Positions 31,185 through 41,782 of a DNA stretch of 64,000 bases are shown here, piece after piece (within the stretch, counting starts at the first letter, position 1; each line of letters begins with the position of its first letter). The position numbers and the translations under genes are program-made. This DNA comes from Sphingomonas bacterium (GTDB lineage Bacteria; Pseudomonadota; Alphaproteobacteria; Sphingomonadales; Sphingomonadaceae): contig NZ_JAQGLJ010000008.1 of NCBI RefSeq assembly GCF_028292945.1, positions 1 to 64,000 of the forward strand, given 5' to 3'. The notes below the pieces were generated by a model. It ran no database searches, was not told where the DNA came from, and was given only the letters and a program-made list of their open reading frames with translations.

Positions 31185-31246
31185 GTCAGGTCCTCTTGCC
31201 GCATCGCGGGCACGGGTATGGCGGCACGCGACACTTGGAAAGCCAC

Positions 31247-32203
31247 ATGAGCGAGGCAGTGACGACCCATCCCTCTTGGCCGTCGCGCGATTGGCTGCCG
31301 ATCGCGGTCTCGACCGTCGGCGGCGTGGCGGCCGTGCGTTGGGCGGACTTCGCCGACCGTCGCCTGACAGAGCCGTTCTTCGAGGACAGCGCTGCAAAGG
31401 CACGGCGCAGCTGCGACCCTTGTTTCACCGCGCTGGCTGAGCTGGGCGATGCAGCGGAACTCGCCGACACCCTGCAGCCGAGCGGCTTCATCTTCCACCT
31501 CTCGCGCTGCGGGTCGACCCTGGTGTCGCAAATGCTGGCTGCACTTCCGTCGGTAATCGCGGTCTCCGAGGCGCCGCCGATCGACGATGTCCTGCGCCGC
31601 GGCGGCGAGGATATGATCCCGATATTGCACGCGATCGTCCGCGCACTCGGCCGCAGGCGCACGCCCGAGGCTCGTCACTTTATCGTCAAGCTCGACAGCT
31701 GGCACATGCCGCTGCTGCCGATCTTCCGGCGCGCCTTTCCTTGCGTGCCGTGGGTGTTCCTGTGCCGTGACCCGGTTGAGGTGATGGTCAGCCATGCCCG
31801 CCAACCTGGCATGCAGATGGTTCCAGGGCTGCATCCAGGCGTGATGCTCGGGCTTGCCCCCACGCTGGACGACTTTGGCTACCATGTCCTTGCCCGCATT
31901 TGCGCAGCCGCACTGGACGGCCTGGAGCACGGGGGCGGGAGGGTCGTCGACTACGCAGCGCTGCCTGACGCGGTCTTCTCGACGATCCTGCCGCATTTCG
32001 GGATCACCATCGGCGTCGAGGAGCGCGCGGCGATGGTTGCCACGACCCGCCGCCATGCCAAGCGGCCGGAACGAATGTTCGTCGCCGATGAAGCGGCCAA
32101 GCAAGCCGATGCCTCGAATGACATCCGCGAGGGCATCGAGCGGCATGTGGGTGGCTTGTATGACCGCTTGCTCGCAGCCGCCATTTCGAACCCAAGGCGC
32201 TGA
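31247..32203 (+). CDS. sulfotransferase family protein
   Basis: P-loop-like FIFHLSRCGSTLVSQMLAALPSVIAVSEAPPIDD; VPWVFLCRDPVEVMVSH 3'-PB-like motif. Confidence 0.78.
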   Translation: MSEAVTTHPSWPSRDWLPIAVSTVGGVAAVRWADFADRRLTEPFFEDSAAKARRSCDPCFTALAELGDAAELADTLQPSGFIFHLSRCGSTLVSQMLAALPSVIAVSEAPPIDDVLRRGGEDMIPILHAIVRALGRRRTPEARHFIVKLDSWHMPLLPIFRRAFPCVPWVFLCRDPVEVMVSHARQPGMQMVPGLHPGVMLGLAPTLDDFGYHVLARICAAALDGLEHGGGRVVDYAALPDAVFSTILPHFGITIGVEERAAMVATTRRHAKRPERMFVADEAAKQADASNDIREGIERHVGGLYDRLLAAAISNPRR

Positions 32204-32260
32204 GCTACGAGCGACTGGCCTGATCCGTTAACCATGTGGGGTGCATGGGAGTGTGTCATG

Positions 32261-33871
32261 CGCCGATCTGTGTTCCCATCAGCTGTCGTCGTACTTGCCA
32301 TTCTGGTCTTCGTGGCGTGGATGCACCCGGCGGTGTTGTGGCCGACCAATGTCGGCTGGCTGGTGTCGGGCGAAGATCGCGGTCAGAGCGCGCTGGGACT
32401 TGCGGCGTACCTGCGCTCCGGCGGGTGGGGGCTTCACCAGCCGCTGCTGTCCGCACCGGAGGGCCTGCCGCTGCTGTTCACCGACAGCATACCGCTGTTG
32501 GGCGTCTTGCTCCGGCCTTTCGCCTCGCTCCTGCCACCGGACGCACAGTTCGTTGGCATCTGGTATCTACTGTGCGTGCTGTTGCAGGCGACCTTTGCGG
32601 CCCTGCTGATCCGACCGCGCGTCGCGGACCCACTGGCGGCGTGGCTTGGCGTAGCGCTGCTCACGGCGATGCCGGTGCTGTTCAATCGTTACGGCCATCC
32701 CAGCCTGTGCGCGCAATGGCTGATCCTCGCGAGCCTTTGGCTCTTTTTGGAGCCGCGTCGTGCCGAGCGCGCGATCGGTTGGGCGGTGCTGCTGGCGGTC
32801 GCGGCGCTGGTGCATAGCTATCTGCTGCTGATGGTCGCCGCCTTCTGGGGCAGCGCATTGGTGGCGCAGCTGGCGCGAGACAAGCGAAACTTCAGGACCG
32901 CCGGGCAGGCTCTGCTGACGCTGCTTCCCACTGTCGGGTTGCTCGCGCTGAACGGCGTTTTCGACGGACCATATCGCTCGACGCACAGCTATGGGCAATT
33001 TCCGGCCGCGTTGGATGCGTGGTGGAACCCGGGCAATCCTGGGTATACCGCGCTGCCGATTTCCTCACCCGCCATGCCCGAGGGCAGAGGGTTCGAAGGG
33101 TTCAACTATCTGGGCGCGGGACTGATCGCGCTGGTGCTGTTCGCGGCGGCGCGGTTTGTCTCGGGGCAAGCGGACGATAGCCAGCGGGTACTGCTCCGGC
33201 GCATGGCGTGGCTGCTGCCCGCTTTCGGCGTGTTGCTCCTGCTCGCGATCGGGCCGGCGCCGATGTGGCGTGGGCTGCCGCTGTTCGCCTTGAACTTGCC
33301 GTCGATGCTGGTCGACGCGCTCGATCCGATCCGCGCATCGGGGCGCCTGGTGTGGCCGCTGACCTATACCCTGGCCTTTGTGGCGATCATCGGCTCGGCG
33401 ACGCTGGCGCGAGCAAGTCTGGTGCTTGCCGGGGCGCTTGCGCTGCAGGTGATCGATGTCGCGCCGATGCTGTCGGCGGTTCGCGCGACCAGCGCGCGGG
33501 CAACCGAGCCGCGAGCCTTCATGCGCACCGCCGATCCGCGCTGGCAGGCGCTGATCGCGCGAGCGGCGGACGTACAGTTCGAACCTGCCGAGCCGTTTCG
33601 CGACCTGCAACTGCTACAGGAGGTCAGCTGGCGCGCGATCGTGCACTGTCGCCCGGTGCGCTACACCTATTCGTCGCGGGTATCCCGCGCGACGCAAGCA
33701 CGGCTCGACGCCGATGCCGCAGCCTTTCGCGCCGGTCGCCTCGAGCCGACGCGCCTTTACGTGTTGCTGAGTGACGGACCCGTCCCCGCAGCGGTGGCCG
33801 CTCGCGTTCAGACGATCGACGGGATCAGGCTGATCGCGCCAAGCCGGCCTGCGCCGCTCACCTGCCCTTGA
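32261..33871 (+). CDS. polytopic membrane protein, DUF6311 / glycosyltransferase-like; start uncertain (ORF opens at 32234)
   Basis: About 10 TM segments; LVSGEDRGQSALGLAAYLRSGGWGLHQPLLSAPEGLPLLFTDSIPLLGVLLRP; NRYGHPSLCAQWLIL. Start coordinate approximate. Confidence 0.7.
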   Translation, partial: RRSVFPSAVVVLAILVFVAWMHPAVLWPTNVGWLVSGEDRGQSALGLAAYLRSGGWGLHQPLLSAPEGLPLLFTDSIPLLGVLLRPFASLLPPDAQFVGIWYLLCVLLQATFAALLIRPRVADPLAAWLGVALLTAMPVLFNRYGHPSLCAQWLILASLWLFLEPRRAERAIGWAVLLAVAALVHSYLLLMVAAFWGSALVAQLARDKRNFRTAGQALLTLLPTVGLLALNGVFDGPYRSTHSYGQFPAALDAWWNPGNPGYTALPISSPAMPEGRGFEGFNYLGAGLIALVLFAAARFVSGQADDSQRVLLRRMAWLLPAFGVLLLLAIGPAPMWRGLPLFALNLPSMLVDALDPIRASGRLVWPLTYTLAFVAIIGSATLARASLVLAGALALQVIDVAPMLSAVRATSARATEPRAFMRTADPRWQALIARAADVQFEPAEPFRDLQLLQEVSWRAIVHCRPVRYTYSSRVSRATQARLDADAAAFRAGRLEPTRLYVLLSDGPVPAAVAARVQTIDGIRLIAPSRPAPLTCP

Positions 33872-34916
33872 ACGCTTCGATCAGCTTCTTGACCTCCTGG
33901 CTGCGGCCACGCGGCAGGATCAACACGTCGTTGCCCGACGCCACCACTATCAGGTCCTCAACGCCGACCAATGCCACGCGCACGCCGTCCGAGCGGACGA
34001 GGCAATTGCGGGTGTCGATCGCCAGCACCTCGCCGATGCCGCCATGCGCGTTGCCGTTGGAATCGCGATCACTGATCGCGTGCAACGCGTCCCAGCTGCC
34101 GACGTCGCTCCACCCCATCGCGACCGGCACGACCGCGACCCGTTCCGCCTTTTCCATGACGGCGTAATCGATTGAATCGTCGGGTGATGCCGCGAACGCC
34201 GCCGCTTCCGGCAGGATGCGCGTGCCCTCCCTCCGGGCGGCCGCCATCGCCGCTTCGACCGCGACCAGGATCGCAGGATCGTGCTGCGCCAGCGCCTGCA
34301 AATACATGTCGGCTCGAAACAGGAAGATGCCGCCGTTCCAGCTATGGTCGCCCGCCCCCAGCATCGCCTCGGCAGCGTCCCCTGCCGGCTTTTCGACGAA
34401 GCGACGCACGCGGAACACCCCATCGCCGATCGGCTCGCCGCGCTGAACCCAGCCATAGCCGGTTTCCGCCGAGTCGGGATGGATGCCGAACGTCACCAGC
34501 CAACCCTGCGCGACGAGCGGCATGGCGCGGGCGATGGCGGCGTAGAATGCCTCGGTATCGGTGATGACGTGATCCGACGGCATGACCAGCAGCGCGTCTT
34601 CGCCGCCGCCTGCCACGATCGCCGCCAAGGCGATCGCCGGCGCGGTGTTCCGCCCGACGGGTTCCAGCACCACCGCCGCCGGGGCGACGCCGATCGCGGC
34701 GAGCTGTTCATCGATCAGGTCGGCGTGGCGCGCGTTGGCGACCACGATGGGCGCGGCGAAGCGCTCGCCCGTCGCGCGGCGCGCGGTCAGCTGCAGCATC
34801 GTGTCGTCCGCGGTCAGGGCGAGCAGCTGCTTGGGGCGCTCGGGCCGCGACATCGGCCACAGCCGCGTGCCCGACCCGCCTGAGAGGATGACGGGGATGA
34901 TCTGACGGTGGTGCAT
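33858..34916 (-). CDS. manC: mannose-1-phosphate guanylyltransferase
   Basis: IIPVILSGGSGTRLWPMSRPERPKQLLAL; VMPSDHVI; FVEKPAGDAAEAML; WNGGIFLF. Confidence 0.93.
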   Translation of the reverse strand: MHHRQIIPVILSGGSGTRLWPMSRPERPKQLLALTADDTMLQLTARRATGERFAAPIVVANARHADLIDEQLAAIGVAPAAVVLEPVGRNTAPAIALAAIVAGGGEDALLVMPSDHVITDTEAFYAAIARAMPLVAQGWLVTFGIHPDSAETGYGWVQRGEPIGDGVFRVRRFVEKPAGDAAEAMLGAGDHSWNGGIFLFRADMYLQALAQHDPAILVAVEAAMAAARREGTRILPEAAAFAASPDDSIDYAVMEKAERVAVVPVAMGWSDVGSWDALHAISDRDSNGNAHGGIGEVLAIDTRNCLVRSDGVRVALVGVEDLIVVASGNDVLILPRGRSQEVKKLIEAFKGR

Positions 34917-35038
34917 GGGGACCATGTAGACCATCGGCGCCGCGCGCCAAACCTTCACGCTTCGTTTGCCACTGCGCGCGTAGGCAAGCGCAGGAGGTGT
35001 CGGTCCGCTTGACACCGCCTGTCGGAGAAGCGAGCGCG

Positions 35039-36427
35039 ATGGTCAGGCTGTTCAAGCATTATGTGCCCCATGCGGTGCTGCTGCTCGGGCTCGTGGATGC
35101 CGTACTGCTGATGCTGTCGGCGGAAGCAGGCTGGGTAGCGCGTGCTTATCAGATCGGCATGGACATGCCGCCCGTCAGCGACCGCTTGCCGCAGCTGCTG
35201 TCGTTCGCGGCAGCGCTGCAGGTCGCGCTGGTCGCGGTCGGCGCCTATGGCGTGGGCTCGTTCCTGTCGCTGCGGTTCGCCGCCGCGCGGCTGGCGGTGG
35301 CGGTGTCGCTGGGCGCCTTGTTCCTTTCCGTGTTGTATTTCATGGTGCCGTCGATCAGCTTCTGGCGATCGAACCTGTTATATTCGATGGCGTTCGCGTG
35401 CGTGGGTCTGGTCGGTGTGCGGGCGCTGCTGGGCCGGGCGTTGGGTGGAGAAACGTTCAAGCGGCGGGTGGTGGTCCTAGGCGCTGGCCGGCGAGCGGCG
35501 CAGATCCGTGACCTGGCGGCGCAACCCGGCGCGAATTTCATCGCAGCGGGCTTCGTCGCGATGAGCGAATCCGCTCCGGTCGTCGCGGGAGCCAGGCCGC
35601 GCGAGTCGATCGTCAACCTCGCCGCCTATGTCACCAGCCTCCGTGCATCGGAGGTGGTGATGGCGCTGGAGGAACGGCGCAACGCGCTACCGCTGGCCGA
35701 TCTGCTGCGCGTCAAGACTACGGGCGTGCAGGTCTGCGAAATCTCCACTTTTCTGGAGCGCGAGACAGGACGGATCGACCTCGCCAGCGTCAATCCGTCC
35801 TGGCTGATCTTCTCCGATGGCTTCGCGTCCGGGCGGATGGTGTCGGGCGTGGTCAAGCGCGCATTTGACATTGTAGCCAGCCTGATCCTGCTGGTGCTGA
35901 CGCTACCGTTGGTTCTGCTCGCCGCGCTGGCGGTCAAGCTGGAGAGCCGCGGACCCGCCTTTTATCGCCAGACCCGCGTCGGCCTCTACAACCAGGACTT
36001 CGGCATCCTGAAACTGCGTTCGATGCGTGTCGACGCGGAAGTGGCGGGGCAGGCGCAGTGGGCCACGCAGAACGATCCGCGCGTCACCTGCGTTGGTCGC
36101 TTCATCCGCAAGGTCCGCATCGACGAGCTGCCCCAGGCGTGGACGGTATTGAAGGGCGAAATGAGCTTCGTCGGTCCGCGTCCGGAGCGACGCCAGTTCG
36201 TCCACGAGCTGGAGCAGCAGCTGCCCTATTATGCCGAGCGGCACATGGTGAAGCCGGGCATCACCGGCTGGGCGCAGATCAACTATCCCTATGGCGCATC
36301 GGTCGAGGATGCCCGCCACAAACTGGAATACGATCTTTATTACGCCAAGAACTACTCGCCCTTTCTGGACCTGCTGATCCTGCTGCAGACCCTGCGCGTC
36401 GTGATCTGGCCGACGGGGGCGCGGTGA
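35039..36427 (+). CDS. exopolysaccharide sugar transferase, TIGR03013 (XrtA/PEP-CTERM-associated) type
   Basis: [84 protein letters not shown]-terminus. Confidence 0.88.
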   Translation: MVRLFKHYVPHAVLLLGLVDAVLLMLSAEAGWVARAYQIGMDMPPVSDRLPQLLSFAAALQVALVAVGAYGVGSFLSLRFAAARLAVAVSLGALFLSVLYFMVPSISFWRSNLLYSMAFACVGLVGVRALLGRALGGETFKRRVVVLGAGRRAAQIRDLAAQPGANFIAAGFVAMSESAPVVAGARPRESIVNLAAYVTSLRASEVVMALEERRNALPLADLLRVKTTGVQVCEISTFLERETGRIDLASVNPSWLIFSDGFASGRMVSGVVKRAFDIVASLILLVLTLPLVLLAALAVKLESRGPAFYRQTRVGLYNQDFGILKLRSMRVDAEVAGQAQWATQNDPRVTCVGRFIRKVRIDELPQAWTVLKGEMSFVGPRPERRQFVHELEQQLPYYAERHMVKPGITGWAQINYPYGASVEDARHKLEYDLYYAKNYSPFLDLLILLQTLRVVIWPTGAR

Positions 36428-38445
36428 CCGGTCAGCTCATCCTCTGGAGCCACGCGCTCGCCGCGCTGCTGTTCGCCGCGGCGACGCTGGCGGTATGGCG
36501 ACGGCCGCGCGACGCTGGTCCGCGCGTGGCGTTCGCGACGGCGCTGGCCCTGTCGGCACTGTGGGCGCTCGCCATCGCGGGCATCGGCCCGAGCGACCTT
36601 GCCACACGCGTGATGGAGGCGGTTCGCAATCTCGCCTGGCTCGGCTTTGCGTTCGCGCTGGTGCGGCGCGACCGGACCGCCGGCTGGACGCTGGCGGCCC
36701 TATGTTTGGCGGTGGCGGCCGTGACGCTGTCCGGCGCGGGACTGGCGGTGGCCGCCGCGGCGGCGACGGTACACAGCGGTCAGGCCGAGCTGGCAACCGC
36801 GCACCTGGTATTCCAGATGATGGCGGCGGCCGGGGCACTGGTCCTTGCCCGTCACCTCTATGGCGCCGCACCGGAAGGCGGCGGCGTACAGTTGATCGCG
36901 ATCGCTTTGGCGCTGCTATGGAGCGCCGACCTGCTGCTCGCCGTCGTCGCTTACGCCAGCCCAGCGGCGGGCGAAGCGCTGGCGTTGATGCGAGGCATCG
37001 CGGCGGCAGCGATGGCATTGCTGCTCGGATTGGCGTCCCAACGTCGCGCCGCCTGGACGCTCGCTTTGTCCCGACCCGCGACAACCAACGCGCTGATCGC
37101 GGTGGCGCTGGTCGGCTATCTGGGGCTGGTCGCCTGTCTGACCGCGCTGGCGGCGGCGTGGGGTGGCGGCCACGCGCGCGCGTTGCAGGCAGGCGTGGTG
37201 ATCGGCGCGGCGGCGGCGTTGCTGACGCTCGTGTCGACATCGTGGCTGGGCGCTTGGGCCAAGGTGAAATTGGCCAAGCATCTGTTCCGCCATCGCTACG
37301 ACTATCGGGTGGAGTGGCAGCGTTTCACCGAGACCCTGGCGTCGACCGCCGAACCCCTGGAACGCCGCGCCGTCGAGGCGGTGGCGCGGCTGCTGGATGC
37401 GCAGGCAGGACTGTTGCTGACGCCTGACGGCGCCGGGTTGACCGTCGCTGCCGGATGGCGGTGGGAAGGCCGGAGCGAGGCTGGAACCGAGCTGCTCGCA
37501 GCCTATTGCGTCGAGACCCGTCGGATCATCGAGCTGGACGCCATTCGGCGCGGCGAGGCGGATAGCGACGCGGCGGCCGTGCCGGGCTGGATACTCGCGC
37601 GCGAGGACGCCTGGGTGCTGGTGCCGCTGATCCACGGAGAGGTGCTCGCGGGACTGGTGCTGCTGACCCGAGCGCCAGTCGCACGTGCGCTGGACTGGGA
37701 GGATTTCGACCTCCTGCGTGTCGCCGGACGGCAGGCGGCCAGCTTCCTCGCCGAGGAGCGTGCCGGTCGCGCACTGGCGGAGGCGCAGCGGTTTGACGAG
37801 TTCAACCGGCGGTTCGCGTTCATTCTTCACGACATCAAGAACCTGGTCAGCCAACAGCAGCTGGTCGCGCGCAACGCCGAGCGTCACGCCGCCAACCCTG
37901 CGTTCCGCGCCGACATGGTAGCGACGTTGCGGGACTCCGCCGATCGCATGACCGCGCTGCTCGCGCGACTCGCGCATCGCGAGAATGGTCCCGCCGAGCC
38001 GCACGATTCGGTCGATGTCGCGGGCACGTGCGAGCGGGTGGCGCGGCGGTGGCGGGTACAGCATCCGGTGACGGTCGTGACCGCGCCGGTCTGGGCGCTC
38101 GCACGGTCCCAACGACTGGAGCAGGTGCTCGCCCATCTCGTGCAGAATGCCGTCGAGGCGAGTGCACCCGGTGCACCCGTAACCCTGAGCGCGGCGGGCG
38201 ATGGCGCTCAAGTGACGATCGAGGTAGCGGATCAGGGCGCAGGGATGGCGGCGGCATTCGTCCGCGACGAGCTGTTCAGGCCCTTCGCGTCCACCAAGGC
38301 GGGCGGTTTCGGCGTCGGTGCGTTCGAGGCGCGGCAGCTGGTGACCGCCATGGGCGGCACGTTATCGGTTGAGAGCCGCGAGGGTGAAGGCACGCGCTTT
38401 CGCATCGTCCTGCCCGCCGCACCCCCGCTGGAGGCGGCGGCATGA
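36424..38445 (+). CDS. prsK: XrtA/PEP-CTERM system histidine kinase PrsK
   Basis: N-terminal TM region, GAF, FAFILHDIKNLVSQQQLVARNAERHAANPAFRADMVATLRDS; GTG start overlapping the preceding stop. Confidence 0.88.
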   Translation: MTGQLILWSHALAALLFAAATLAVWRRPRDAGPRVAFATALALSALWALAIAGIGPSDLATRVMEAVRNLAWLGFAFALVRRDRTAGWTLAALCLAVAAVTLSGAGLAVAAAAATVHSGQAELATAHLVFQMMAAAGALVLARHLYGAAPEGGGVQLIAIALALLWSADLLLAVVAYASPAAGEALALMRGIAAAAMALLLGLASQRRAAWTLALSRPATTNALIAVALVGYLGLVACLTALAAAWGGGHARALQAGVVIGAAAALLTLVSTSWLGAWAKVKLAKHLFRHRYDYRVEWQRFTETLASTAEPLERRAVEAVARLLDAQAGLLLTPDGAGLTVAAGWRWEGRSEAGTELLAAYCVETRRIIELDAIRRGEADSDAAAVPGWILAREDAWVLVPLIHGEVLAGLVLLTRAPVARALDWEDFDLLRVAGRQAASFLAEERAGRALAEAQRFDEFNRRFAFILHDIKNLVSQQQLVARNAERHAANPAFRADMVATLRDSADRMTALLARLAHRENGPAEPHDSVDVAGTCERVARRWRVQHPVTVVTAPVWALARSQRLEQVLAHLVQNAVEASAPGAPVTLSAAGDGAQVTIEVADQGAGMAAAFVRDELFRPFASTKAGGFGVGAFEARQLVTAMGGTLSVESREGEGTRFRIVLPAAPPLEAAA

Positions 38446-39788
38446 GCAAGCCCGTTCTGCTTGTCGTCGAGGATGATCCCGGTCTTCAGCGTCAACTTCG
38501 CTGGGCCTATGAGGGCTATGAGGTCGTCGTTGCGGGCGATCGCGCCGAGGCGCTGGCGGCGGTGCGCGAGCATGCGCCCGCTGTGGTGACGCTCGATCTT
38601 GGCCTGCCGCCGGACCCGGACGGCACGGCCGAGGGTTTCGCGACCCTGGCTGCGATCCAGACGCTTGCGCCGCAAACCAAGATCATCGTCGCCTCGGGCC
38701 ATGGCGAGCGCGCGTCGGCGTTGCAGGCGATCGCCGACGGGGCTTGGGATTTTTATGCGAAGCCGATCGACATTGATCAGCTGGGGCTGATCGTCGCGCG
38801 CGCGTTTCACGTCCATGCGCTGGAGACCGAGAACCGGCGGCTGGCGACCCGCGCCGCGCCGGGCGGCTTCGGCGGCATGATCTATGCCTCGCCGGAGATG
38901 GCCGGCGCCATCCGCACCCTGGAGCGCGTGGCACCGGCCGATGTGTCGGTGATGCTGCTGGGCGCGAGCGGAACCGGCAAGGAACTGCTCGCCCGAGGCA
39001 CGCACGACGCGTCGCCCCGTCGTGACGGGCCGTTCGTGGCGATCAATTGCGCCGCGATTCCCGAAACGCTGCTGGAATCGGAGCTGTTCGGACACGAGCG
39101 CGGAGCGTTCACCGGCGCAGTCAAGACGGTGATCGGGAAGGTCGAACAGGCGGCGGGGGGAACGCTGTTCCTCGACGAGATCGGAGACGTGCCGGCCGCG
39201 TTGCAGGTCAAGCTGCTGCGGTTCCTGCAGGAGCGCGTGATCGAGCGGGTCGGTGGGCGCAAGGCGATCCCCGTCGACACGCGAGTCGTCTGCGCGACGC
39301 ATCAGGATGTCGACGCGATGGTCGCGGACGGGCGCTTTCGCGAAGACCTGTACTACCGACTGGCCGAGATCGTCGTGCGGATCCCGGCGCTCGCCGAGCG
39401 GTCCGGTGACGCGACAGTATTGGCGCAGCACTTCGTCGGGCGTTACGCGGCGACGTTGAACCCTCAGGTGACGGGCCTTGCACCCGATGCTCGCGCGGCG
39501 GTGGATGCGTGGCGGTGGCCGGGCAACGTGCGTGAGTTGGAAAACCGCGTCAAGCGCGCGGTTATCATGGCCGAGGGCAGGCGCGTGACCGCCGCCGATC
39601 TCGATCTCGCCCCGACCGAGAGCGGCGAGGCGATCGAATTGCGTGCGGTGCGCGAGGCCGCCGATCGCAAGGCGATCGGGCGCGCGTTGGCGCGCGCCGA
39701 CGGCAACATCTCGGGCGCGGCGCGGCTGCTCAACGTCAGCCGACCGACGCTGTACGACCTGCTCAAGAGCTATGACCTCCATGCCTGA
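38442..39788 (+). CDS. prsR: PEP-CTERM-box response regulator (sigma54-dependent, NtrC-like)
   Basis: Receiver, AAA+ GASGTGKELLARGTHDAS / GAFTGAVKTVIGKVEQAAGGTLFLDEIGD, HTH C-terminus GNISGAARLLNVSRPTLYDLLKSYDL. Confidence 0.92.
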   Translation: MSKPVLLVVEDDPGLQRQLRWAYEGYEVVVAGDRAEALAAVREHAPAVVTLDLGLPPDPDGTAEGFATLAAIQTLAPQTKIIVASGHGERASALQAIADGAWDFYAKPIDIDQLGLIVARAFHVHALETENRRLATRAAPGGFGGMIYASPEMAGAIRTLERVAPADVSVMLLGASGTGKELLARGTHDASPRRDGPFVAINCAAIPETLLESELFGHERGAFTGAVKTVIGKVEQAAGGTLFLDEIGDVPAALQVKLLRFLQERVIERVGGRKAIPVDTRVVCATHQDVDAMVADGRFREDLYYRLAEIVVRIPALAERSGDATVLAQHFVGRYAATLNPQVTGLAPDARAAVDAWRWPGNVRELENRVKRAVIMAEGRRVTAADLDLAPTESGEAIELRAVREAADRKAIGRALARADGNISGAARLLNVSRPTLYDLLKSYDLHA

Positions 39789-41772
39789 CGTGAGCGCCTA
39801 TCCGCTGTTGCGGTCGAGACGGAAGAAGCGGTGGGCGTTGCCGCGCCTGACGCGGATGCAGCTGCGGCTGGGCGGCGTGATCGCCGCTGCGGTGCTGCTG
39901 ATCGGCGCGATCCTGTGGGCGAGCCGGCCGGGTCCGCCGGATGCCGGCAAGGCGCTGGCCGATGCACAGAAGACGCTGGACGCGGGCAACTACAGCGCCG
40001 CACGCCGGAACGCGGAGATCGCAATCGGAGCCGAACCCCGTTCGGGAGCGGCTCATCAGCTGTTGGCGCGGGCGCATCTGGAACTCGGCCAAGGATTGGC
40101 GGCGGAGGCGGCGCTCGATCGCGCCGCGCAGGTCGGGGTGCCGCTCGAAAAACTGCACGCGCTGCGGGCGCATGCGCGTGCGCTGCAGGGTCAGCCCGAG
40201 CGCGCGCTAGACGAAGCCGCCAAGGCCTGGCCGGGTGATGCGCCGCTGGTTGCGCGGGTCCGGGCGCTCGCGCTGGCGGCGCAGGGCAAGGGCGCGCAGG
40301 CGCAGGCGGTGCTGGAGCAGAGGGTCGCGATCGCCCCGAACGACGCGCGGGCATGGACAACGCTTGGGCGATTGCGGCTGGCGGCCGGCGAGATGGGCGG
40401 CGCGGCGGATGCGGCGGCGATGGCGGCTCGGCTCGCGCCAGGTGAGCCGGCGGCGTTGACGTTGCAGGGCGAGGTGGTGCGCGCGCGGTTCGGGCTGGTG
40501 GCGGCGCTGCCGTGGCTCGAGGCGGCGCTGACCCGCGATGCGTTCCATTATCCGGCCCTGATCGAACAGGCGGCAACGCTGGGCGAGGCGGGGCGCAACG
40601 TGGAGGCGCTGGCGGCGACACGGAAGGCGCTGCGCGCTCGGCCCGGCAGCGCTCCCGCCCGATACATCCAGGCGGTGATCGCGACGCGGGGGGGGCAGGC
40701 GGAACTGGCGCGACGGCTGCTCACCGCAGCCGGCGGCGGCCTCAACGATCTGCCCGGCGCGCTGCTGCTCAACGGTGCAATCGATGCAGCGACCGGTCGC
40801 AACGAAGAGGCGGTGGCACGCTGGCGGCGGCTGGTCGCCATGCAGCCGATGAATGTCGATGCACGGCGGCTGCTCGCGGGCGCGCTGTTGCGTACGGGTG
40901 ACGCGCGGGCGGCACTCGACATGCTGCGGCCCCTCGCGTTGCGCGGCGACGCGGATGGCTATTCGCTACACCTGGCATCACGCGCGTGGGAAGCGGCGGG
41001 CGACCGCGGGCAGGCGGCTGGGTGGCTGGACCGGGTCGGCGCGCAGCGGGCGGACGCGAGCGCGCTGTTCGCCACCGACGAAACGCTCCCGTCGCTGGTC
41101 GGCGGCGCGGCTATGGCGGCAGACGATCCGACTTATGCGCTGGGTATCATACGGGGGCTGATGGCGGCCGGGGATCAGGCCGGGGCACTGGCCAGGGCCC
41201 GTGGCCTCGCCGCCGCCGCGCCGCGCGATCCGGCCGCCCTTGTGGCGCTGGGTGACACGCTTGCCGCGAGCGGACGCGACGGCGAGGCGGCGGCCGCCTT
41301 CACTCGCGCGGCGGACCTGCGGTTCGACGAGCCGACGGCGATGCGGCTGATCGATGCGCTGGGCCGCGCCGGCAAGCCGCAGGATGCAGCGGCCACCCTG
41401 GCCTTGTACCTGGGCCAGAACCCGCAAAGCCTGGTTGCGCGCCGGCTGCTCGGCCGCTGGCAGGTCGCATCGGGACAGGCGGCGGCGGCGATCGAAACGC
41501 TGGAAGGCGTACGGCGGCGGATCGGCAACCGCGACGCCAGCCTGCTCGCCGATCTGGCGCGGGCATATGCCGAGGAGGATGGGAGTGCGGTCGCACGGCG
41601 CTATGGGCAGGCCGCGTATCGGCTGGCACCGATGAACCCGGACGTTTGCGATGCCTATGGCGTGGCGCTGGCTGCGGACGGGGATCCCCGCGCGCGTCAG
41701 CTGTTCGACAAGGCGATCAGCCTCGCACCGGGCAATCGCGTCTATCTCGCGCATCGGCAGCGATTGGGCTAA
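39781..41772 (+). CDS. prsT: XrtA/PEP-CTERM system TPR-repeat protein PrsT
   Basis: One TM then tandem TPRs; immediate 3' neighbour of prsKR. Confidence 0.85.
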   Translation: MPDVSAYPLLRSRRKKRWALPRLTRMQLRLGGVIAAAVLLIGAILWASRPGPPDAGKALADAQKTLDAGNYSAARRNAEIAIGAEPRSGAAHQLLARAHLELGQGLAAEAALDRAAQVGVPLEKLHALRAHARALQGQPERALDEAAKAWPGDAPLVARVRALALAAQGKGAQAQAVLEQRVAIAPNDARAWTTLGRLRLAAGEMGGAADAAAMAARLAPGEPAALTLQGEVVRARFGLVAALPWLEAALTRDAFHYPALIEQAATLGEAGRNVEALAATRKALRARPGSAPARYIQAVIATRGGQAELARRLLTAAGGGLNDLPGALLLNGAIDAATGRNEEAVARWRRLVAMQPMNVDARRLLAGALLRTGDARAALDMLRPLALRGDADGYSLHLASRAWEAAGDRGQAAGWLDRVGAQRADASALFATDETLPSLVGGAAMAADDPTYALGIIRGLMAAGDQAGALARARGLAAAAPRDPAALVALGDTLAASGRDGEAAAAFTRAADLRFDEPTAMRLIDALGRAGKPQDAAATLALYLGQNPQSLVARRLLGRWQVASGQAAAAIETLEGVRRRIGNRDASLLADLARAYAEEDGSAVARRYGQAAYRLAPMNPDVCDAYGVALAADGDPRARQLFDKAISLAPGNRVYLAHRQRLG

Positions 41773-41782
41773 CCGCGCGGCG

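Noticed and set aside
38232-39782. 516-aa - strand ORF
   Set aside because: Antisense to prsR.
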